Shown piece by piece: positions 58,385 through 64,000 of a stretch of DNA of 64,000 nucleotides (position 1 is its first letter; every line of letters begins with the position of its first letter). A program made the position numbers and the translations under genes. The stretch is from contig NW_025336599.1 in NCBI RefSeq assembly GCF_004798865.1, forward strand, positions 1,421,621 through 1,485,620, in the 5' to 3' direction. This stretch comes from Varanus komodoensis. Taxonomy: Eukaryota > Chordata > Lepidosauria > Squamata > Varanidae. Below the pieces are notes generated by a model that did no database searches, was not told the origin of the DNA, and was given only the letters and a program-made list of their open reading frames with translations.

Positions 58385-59703
58385 ACTAATGAAAAAATCA
58401 AGGGCAGCACACATAATGATCGTGGTGTTTCCCCCATTTCCAAGTGAAGGAACTTATTGTTAAGACTTTCCAGAGAGACAGGGCACCAAGGCTACGTGTA
58501 TGGAACAAGTAACTTTGATGAGTTAGAGGGAGAAATGTACAAACATATATTAAATCAAGTTTGCTTCTGGTCTTGTCTGTCTGTCTGTCTTTCAACTGAG
58601 CAGCCTGAAACACAAGACTTGATTTCAAGAATTAAATGTTGGCCAAATAAAGCCAGAAAATTACCCAAATGTGGAGGACCTGTAATGAGGTGGCCCAAAC
58701 ATGAATATTAGAAAAGGAGAGCCTTTGTCTTTATTTTGACAATGCACCTTGTTCCTGTTTGCCCCCTCCCGCTCTTCTGCTTATGTACAGACCACTGCAG
58801 CATCTTCCACAATCCTAAACCAGTTGGGAACAAGGTGCTTTGAGAGACACCTTCCAAAGGAGGAAGCCGATATGGAAATTGCAAGCTGTCCTCATAGAAA
58901 AGCTTTTAATAGATAAATATGTTCCAGCGTTGGACACTCAGAAACACCCCAGAACTTGGTCCAGCCAGTCACTCGTCACCCCCTACAGGGAGAACCTCCT
59001 AGATGTAAAGGCAGAGCTTTCCCTCCAGTCTCGGACTCAAAGTTATCTCCCCCACGACCCTTCCACACAGGCATAGAAAGCTGCAGCAAGCCTGAGGGGT
59101 GTAGACAGGCTCCTGCAGCAGAGTTGGGGCTTCTGAGATGCCCCTGGCCTGTCTGCTTTCCAAATCCTGAGCTGTGCAGTCTTTTGCTGGGACTGCAGTC
59201 CTTGCCATGAAGAAGCCCTCCACCATGACCCTGCTCCCTGGGACTTGAACCTGCCCTGCCACAGTTGGACCTTCTCTGCCTGAGGCGCACAAGCACCAGC
59301 TCCATTCCCGGGGCAATAAACCCAACCAGGACAGAAGCCGAGCTCTGGTTTGCTGCTTCCATGCACCACTTTGGGATTTCTCATGGGCAGCCGCCTCACC
59401 CTGTGTACAGAGGTGCTGTGCCACAAGTGGGACCATGCGCATGTTTTAACTCTCTGATCTGCCAGGCCTCTTCTTATGTTTGCAATTTAGTGAGAAGTTG
59501 TGCATGTCAGAAAGCAGGATTTCACACATGAAGGAGTAACTAGATGGAGAAACTCACATGTGGATATATGCTGGGGCACACTTACCCAGCTGCTGGTGCT
59601 ATGTGAATATGACCCTTGCAATTTATTTAGCACATTTGTATGCCACCCCACCCCCTTCATGGATCATTGCCTTGCTATGGCAAAGGGCTTTGTGTAGCAC
59701 AAT
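58385..59703. other. Unassigned noncoding sequence
   Basis: No gene. A short (TCTG)n repeat lies near 58,569-58,588. GC-rich frames at 58,950-59,440 appear accidental. Confidence 0.45.
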
Positions 59704-60248
59704 GAAACATAGAAACAGAGCGAGTCAGAAGGGGCCTCCTGAGCCATCTAGCCTGACCCCTGGCTCCAGCCGGCTCCGCTCACGACATGCCCACCATGTG
59801 CATGCCTAGCTTGTCCTTGAACACCCACACCGATGGGGCCTCAACCACCTCCTGTGGAAGCCCATTCCATACCGTAGGAGTCCTAACTGTCAGGAAGTAC
59901 TTGCTGGCATCTAAATTGAACCTTGGTTCCCTGAGTTTGGCTCCACTGGAGCTCATCCTGTCCTCCTCTGCAGGGGAGAACAGGTCTCTACCCACCTCCG
60001 TGTGACACCCCCTCACATACCTGCATGTCGCCAACAGATCCCCTCTGAGTTTCCTCTTCTCCAGGCTGCAGAGACCCAGTTCCCTCAGTCTCGCCTCATA
60101 CAGCAAACCGGCCACCAACCTTGTGGCCCTATGCTGCACTGACTCTAACATGGCTATATCCTTCCTGTAACAAGGGGGTCAGAACTGAACACAATACTCC
60201 AATTGCAGGTGTACCAGAGTCATACAGAGTAGAAGTAATACTTTTCTT
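59704..60248 (-). mobile_element. CR1 LINE 3' part, minus strand
   Basis: On the minus strand it runs from CTTCTAGATCAAGAAAAG through MLESVQHRATRLVAGLLYEA, LRELGLCSLEKRKLRGDLLA, TVRTPTVWNGLPQEVVEAPS and VFKDKLGMHMVGMS to the TTTCTATGTTTC end at 59,704. It is the same subfamily as the 8.9-12.3 kb copy and shows that copy's uninterrupted sequence at the L2 insertion point. It holds the ORF2 C-terminus and 3' UTR only. Confidence 0.94.
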
Positions 60249-60251
60249 GAT

Positions 60252-60728
60252 CTAGAAGCTATGAGCTATGCCATGCAGGGGCACCCAAGACGGACAGGTC
60301 ATAGCAGAGAGCTCTGACTAAAGGTAATCCACTGGAGAAGGATATGGAGGCACATTCCAGTATCCTTGCCATGAAAACCCCATGGACAGTGTCAAAAGGC
60401 TAACAGATATAACGCCAGAAGATAAGCCCCTCAGGTTGGAAGGTGTCCAGTGTGCTACTGGGGAAAAGCAGAGGGCTAGTACTAGTAGCACCACAAAGAG
60501 TGAAGCGACTGGGGCAAAGCCAAAAGGACACTCAGTTGCGGATGTATCTGGTGGTAAAAGGAAAGTCCGATGCTGTAAAGAATAATACTGCATAGGAACC
60601 TGGAATGAGGTGGCTAGATGGAGTCACCGGGGCAGTGAGTGTGTACTTAGGTGGACTCCGAGGGATGATGGAGGACAGGAGAGCCTGGAGGAATGTTGCC
60701 CATGGGGTCATGAGGTCGGACGCCGCCC
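60252..60728 (+). mobile_element. Internally deleted BovB (RTE) LINE
   Basis: The left part runs ATGCCATGCAGGGGCACCC, ATCCACTGGAGAAGGATATG, GTATCCTTGCCATGAAAACC and GTCCGATGCTGTAAAGAATA to GCATAGGAACCTGGAA. I recognise this as the 5' part of BovB leading into the endonuclease start (CIGTWN). At about 60,605 it jumps to ATGAGGTGGCTAGATGGAGT, the RMRWLDGVTGAV region near the ORF2 C-terminus. It then continues LGGLRGMMEDRRAWRNVAHG until similarity fades near 60,728. Over 2 kb of endonuclease and RT is missing. The copy starts within a few bases of the oppositely oriented CR1. Confidence 0.92.
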
Positions 60729-61290
60729 CACAGTCAGAGGCTGCACTTGGCTGGGCAACTAGGCTAGAAGGCAATGGGAGGATCAGATCCCGCTGCCTTT
60801 GCTTTCCTGACAAATACCAGATCGCTAGGATGTCAGCCTATTTGAAAGGGCCAGCAAGGATGGAGCCCTTGCTACACGGTGCAAGCACTGCTGGATCACA
60901 GCCTCTGAACCCTACATTATTTGTACATTATAATTATTATTGTTTGTGCAGTACATGCTTTATATAAATGCAATAAAGGAACTTAAAAAAGCAAAAGAGG
61001 CAGTTTTGTGCAATGCTTAGTATCTTTCAAATGCAGAACAACCAACCACATTTTAAAGGCCAGGCAGCCCTGCAATGCGACCATCCTCAGACATTAAAAA
61101 GCCGTACGCATACATTTTTAAAACTCCCAAGACAATAATGCCCAGAGCAGTTGGTTTCCTTTCCTGATCTTCCTCCCCTGCCCAGTTGAAAAACAGTCAA
61201 TTGTAGGGGTATCTGAGAGTGCAGAGACTTCTTTATGGATAACTCTGCAATATTTTTATAACTATATAAAGAAATTTACTGCCCCCTCCT
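60729..61290. other. Unassigned noncoding sequence
   Basis: No gene recognised. The first part may include degraded BovB 3' UTR. Confidence 0.45.
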
Positions 61291-61291
61291 G

Positions 61292-61357
61292 GTGTGTGTG
61301 TGTGTGTGTATGCATGCATGTGGCACATATGCACGCACGCACACATGTGCGCACACA
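61292..61357. repeat. Alternating purine-pyrimidine tract with inverted symmetry
   Basis: GT repeats with TATGCATGCATG run to 61,322. After one break, GCACATATGCACGCACGCAC and following bases run to 61,357. The two halves are roughly reverse complements, so the tract could form a hairpin of about 23 imperfect pairs, and the alternation gives Z-DNA potential. Confidence 0.85.
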
Positions 61358-62305
61358 AAGACACAGAGTGTATGGGCCAGTGTTGCATTGCTTTTGACCG
61401 AACCACAAAATTCTATGGGAGAGGGAGATCTAGGAAGAAAGCTGCGATTGATCTGCTTCCATAGCTCATTTCTGTTGCTGCTGATGGATATTAATAGGAC
61501 TGAATGACTGAATTCTACCCTCCCCCTACAAGCACATACAATTATATACTTCCTTTGTTTCTCCCCTCTATGAACGTTCTATGGCATGCAAAGGAATCTG
61601 CATGACAGCAGGAACAACCAGAGAAGCATAATTCAGTACTGAAAATAAAAATAACCTATCCTATATGAGTGCAATATAATAAGACAGAGTTATTTATTTA
61701 ATCAGATGTAACAGTAAATATGCTTTCCAACCCAAAGGATAGCAGGGGGAGTTCTGCTTCCCTGCATCCAAAATAGGATTCCCATCTTGACAGCCCCTCT
61801 GTCATTTGTGCTGCCTGGTGAATCACTGGGTTTTCAGTGTTCCAGATATGAGGTGGCTTCTGATCAACGGGGTGTCCCTGTGTGCATCTCCATGCCGCCA
61901 TTGTACAACCTGAATGGATCCACAGCAAACCAGCCTGCTTTAGCCTATGGGGAAATTGTGCAGGCTTTTGCTTCCCTTTAGGTTGCTGCTCTACTTGTGC
62001 AGCATTCCGATTTGCACAGAAGAAACGACGATCACAAACGTGAGCAGGAATTGGGCACAGGGCAAGCTGTGAGGTGACGTTCAGAGCCCCTCAGCAGTCT
62101 CAGACGCTGCTTGTTCACCCACCGGTAGGGAGCGGGACGCACTGTAGCCGGCTGAAGAGTGAGCATGGTCTGCATGGTAAACTGAGTGCAAAAGAAATCA
62201 TAGTGCACCTGCTCTGCTCTTGCCGGGAGGGGGCCAGAGAGTGGTGGCCACGTGCCCTCTTTCACGGAAGGTCCCTTCCATCCTGCCTGATCCCCTTCTC
62301 AGCTG
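61358..62305. other. Unassigned noncoding sequence
   Basis: Nothing recognised. Confidence 0.5.
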
Positions 62306-62307
62306 GA

Positions 62308-62525
62308 GAGTCAGTGTGGTGCAGTGTGTAAGAGCACGGATCTGAAACTCAGGCGATCTGGGTTCTACTCCCCACTTGGCCATGGAGCCAACTGGGTGGC
62401 TTTGCAACTGCCACAGACTCCTATCCCAGCCTACCTCACAAGGTTCTTGTGAGGATAAGACGGAGAGCAGCAGCAGGAGAATGGCGTCTGAAACAAGTGG
62501 AATATAAATGGAAGAAATAAATTAA
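62308..62525 (+). mobile_element. tRNA-derived SINE
   Basis: GTCAGTGTGGTGCAGTG is the head. GATCTGGGTTCTACTCCCC is at the B-box position. CCTACCTCACAAGGTTCTTG, TGAGGATAAGACGGAG and GTGGAATATAAATGGAAG follow the same order as the SINEs at 37.27 and 50.31 kb. Confidence 0.88.
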
Positions 62526-62987
62526 TTGCCAATGGGCACAGAACAGGCAGGCATGCAGGTCACCTGGTCAGTTTTCCAAACTATAAGGAGTTGTACTGCA
62601 GTGTCATTTCAACTATATGAATTATTTCTAAATTTGCATGTAGAAATATATACACACGATCAGATGAAAATCATATGCTCCTGTGTCCACCCCTTGGGTG
62701 CTGCAGTTCCATTTTCTGGAGTGCCTGATAAAGTAAATGAGTCACTTGTGTTCTGTAAGGGAATGTGGCTTCCAAAATTTCTTCCACATGATTTTGGCCA
62801 TTCTCATTCAATCTGACAGAAAATACATTTAAGGAAGAAACTTTCAGAAATTCTCCTGGGCTGAGAGAACTGTGCGTGTGTGCATGTGCCCTGCCTTGCC
62901 TGTGCAAACACTTCTCTTGACAGCCTGCAGTATCTTTGACTTCCCTGTGAAAGCAGGGGGTGGGGGAGATACCACGAGTCTATTCCT
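62526..62987. other. Unassigned noncoding sequence
   Basis: Nothing recognised. Confidence 0.5.
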
Positions 62988-63220
62988 CTATCAGGAGCAC
63001 ACACCCAACTATTATGCACATTTCCTTGGCTTCCATGCAAAAATAATTATGCAAATTGTGGCCATTTTAAAAACAGAACCCTGTGCACATCTTCAACTTG
63101 CATCAGATCGAGTTGACATCAGTACAGGGTTCACCGAACACAATCTGTTGGGCCAGTTTGAGAAAATCCATCAGATGTTCACTCTCCATCAGATTCTTCA
63201 TGCATCCCTAGCAGAAGTTA
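62988..63220 (+). repeat. Candidate TGCACA-family copy
   Basis: AGGAGCACACACCCAAC, TATTATGCACATTTCC, CCATGCAAAAATAATTATGC and CCTGTGCACATCTTC occur in sequence. The segment ends near TTCATGCATCCCTAG, like the copy ending near 25,650. Confidence 0.33.
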
Positions 63221-64000
63221 GAGCTCCAAAACTCTGGGACATCAGCTTTCGGAAACTCCTGCCTGCGTAGTTAATGGCCAAAATGCTGAAGGCCAAGCTT
63301 TCTGGCAGCATACCTTTTCTTCACCTCTTGAGTAAAGTAGAGTAAGAACTGGGAAATCCTTGTTTCAAATTCTTCTGCACTCACTCACCCATGAACTTGC
63401 ATGAATAAACTGTATGGGAAAGGTTCCAAATGTACAAAGGGACCGGGTCAAATGTGCTAAACATGATGATGTTTGGAAGCCTGGGAAGGGGGCTCCTCCT
63501 CTCATTTGAGGAGATCCTTGCGATGAGGATCTCCCCAGGAAACCTTGCTCCCGTACTCTCCTTCCAGCCCCCTAATGAGCCAGCAGGGTCATGTTGTACA
63601 CCTCATAGGGACTGTAGACCTTCCTCCTTGTGCTTGGGAACCAGGCTCGTTAGTTGTATGGGCAACTGTACATTAACTGTGCAGCACCCAGGAACCCAGC
63701 AGCTTCAGCAAGAAGTGGGGATCCCGTCTGAATGAGCCTACAATTCTTGGGAGAGAAAGCAGCTGACTGAAGGGAGCCAAGAGGCAAACCTGAATGCAGA
63801 CGGGAGGAAAAGGTGAAACGGTTCTTGAGCCAATTCCCACTCATGCGAAGAACAGAACAAACACCATTGGGCTGGTACAGTTGGGTGGAAATTGCATTTC
63901 AGTTAGTGTTTGATAAGGATTTACCCACACGTGAGAAGTTTGTATTTGGAAAGAAAAATGATATGGGATTTAAAAAAGAAAACAAAATCTAAAGCAGTAG
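63221..64000. other. Unassigned noncoding sequence
   Basis: No gene or repeat recognised up to the window end. Confidence 0.5.

Overview
The window looks like noncoding DNA, intergenic or deep intronic, from a reptile, most likely a squamate (lizard or snake). I base this on recognised repeats: CR1, L2, L1 and RTE/BovB LINEs coexist with tRNA-derived SINEs and many microsatellites, a mixture typical of squamates. I cannot name the species. I found no host protein-coding exon, rRNA, functional tRNA, CRISPR array or microbial-type operon. All coding sequence I can recognise is LINE-derived and broken, and I saw no retroviral, LTR or Polinton-like element.

Layout. 1-8.9 kb is mostly unassigned sequence with a SINE fragment, a CR1 tail and short repeats. 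8.9-12.3 kb is a long plus-strand CR1 (endonuclease and reverse transcriptase) carrying a nested 3' L2 fragment. 12.3-18.4 kb is largely unique, with AT-rich blocks that could be conserved regulatory DNA and a 92-bp CT/GT repeat. 18.4-21.6 kb holds an RTE-like piece, a CR1 tail, a BovB 3' end split by a 100-N gap with an apparent assembly duplication, and a minus-strand CR1. 22-31 kb is mostly unique with an inverted-repeat element, SINEs and a CR1 tail. 31.26-34.05 kb is a minus-strand L2 with a nearly open endonuclease-RT frame and an intact YADD motif. 34-52.5 kb is unique sequence with SINEs, microsatellites, a decayed CR1 at 40.4-41.5 kb and a 17-bp perfect hairpin. 52.55-55.17 kb is an internally deleted L1 with both ends and an 8-bp target duplication. 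55-64 kb is mostly unique sequence with a CR1 and an internally deleted BovB joined head to head near 60.25 kb.

No genes act together here. What is biologically readable is LINE history: four LINE clades, nested and abutting insertions, and two copies that lost their middles but kept both ends. The less explained material is a loose family of AT-rich segments rich in TGCACA/AAATGTGTAT words, several ending near CATCCCTAG, and several AT-rich repeat-free blocks that could be developmental enhancers. Both are hypotheses needing alignment. I did not find convincing evidence of a new biological system.
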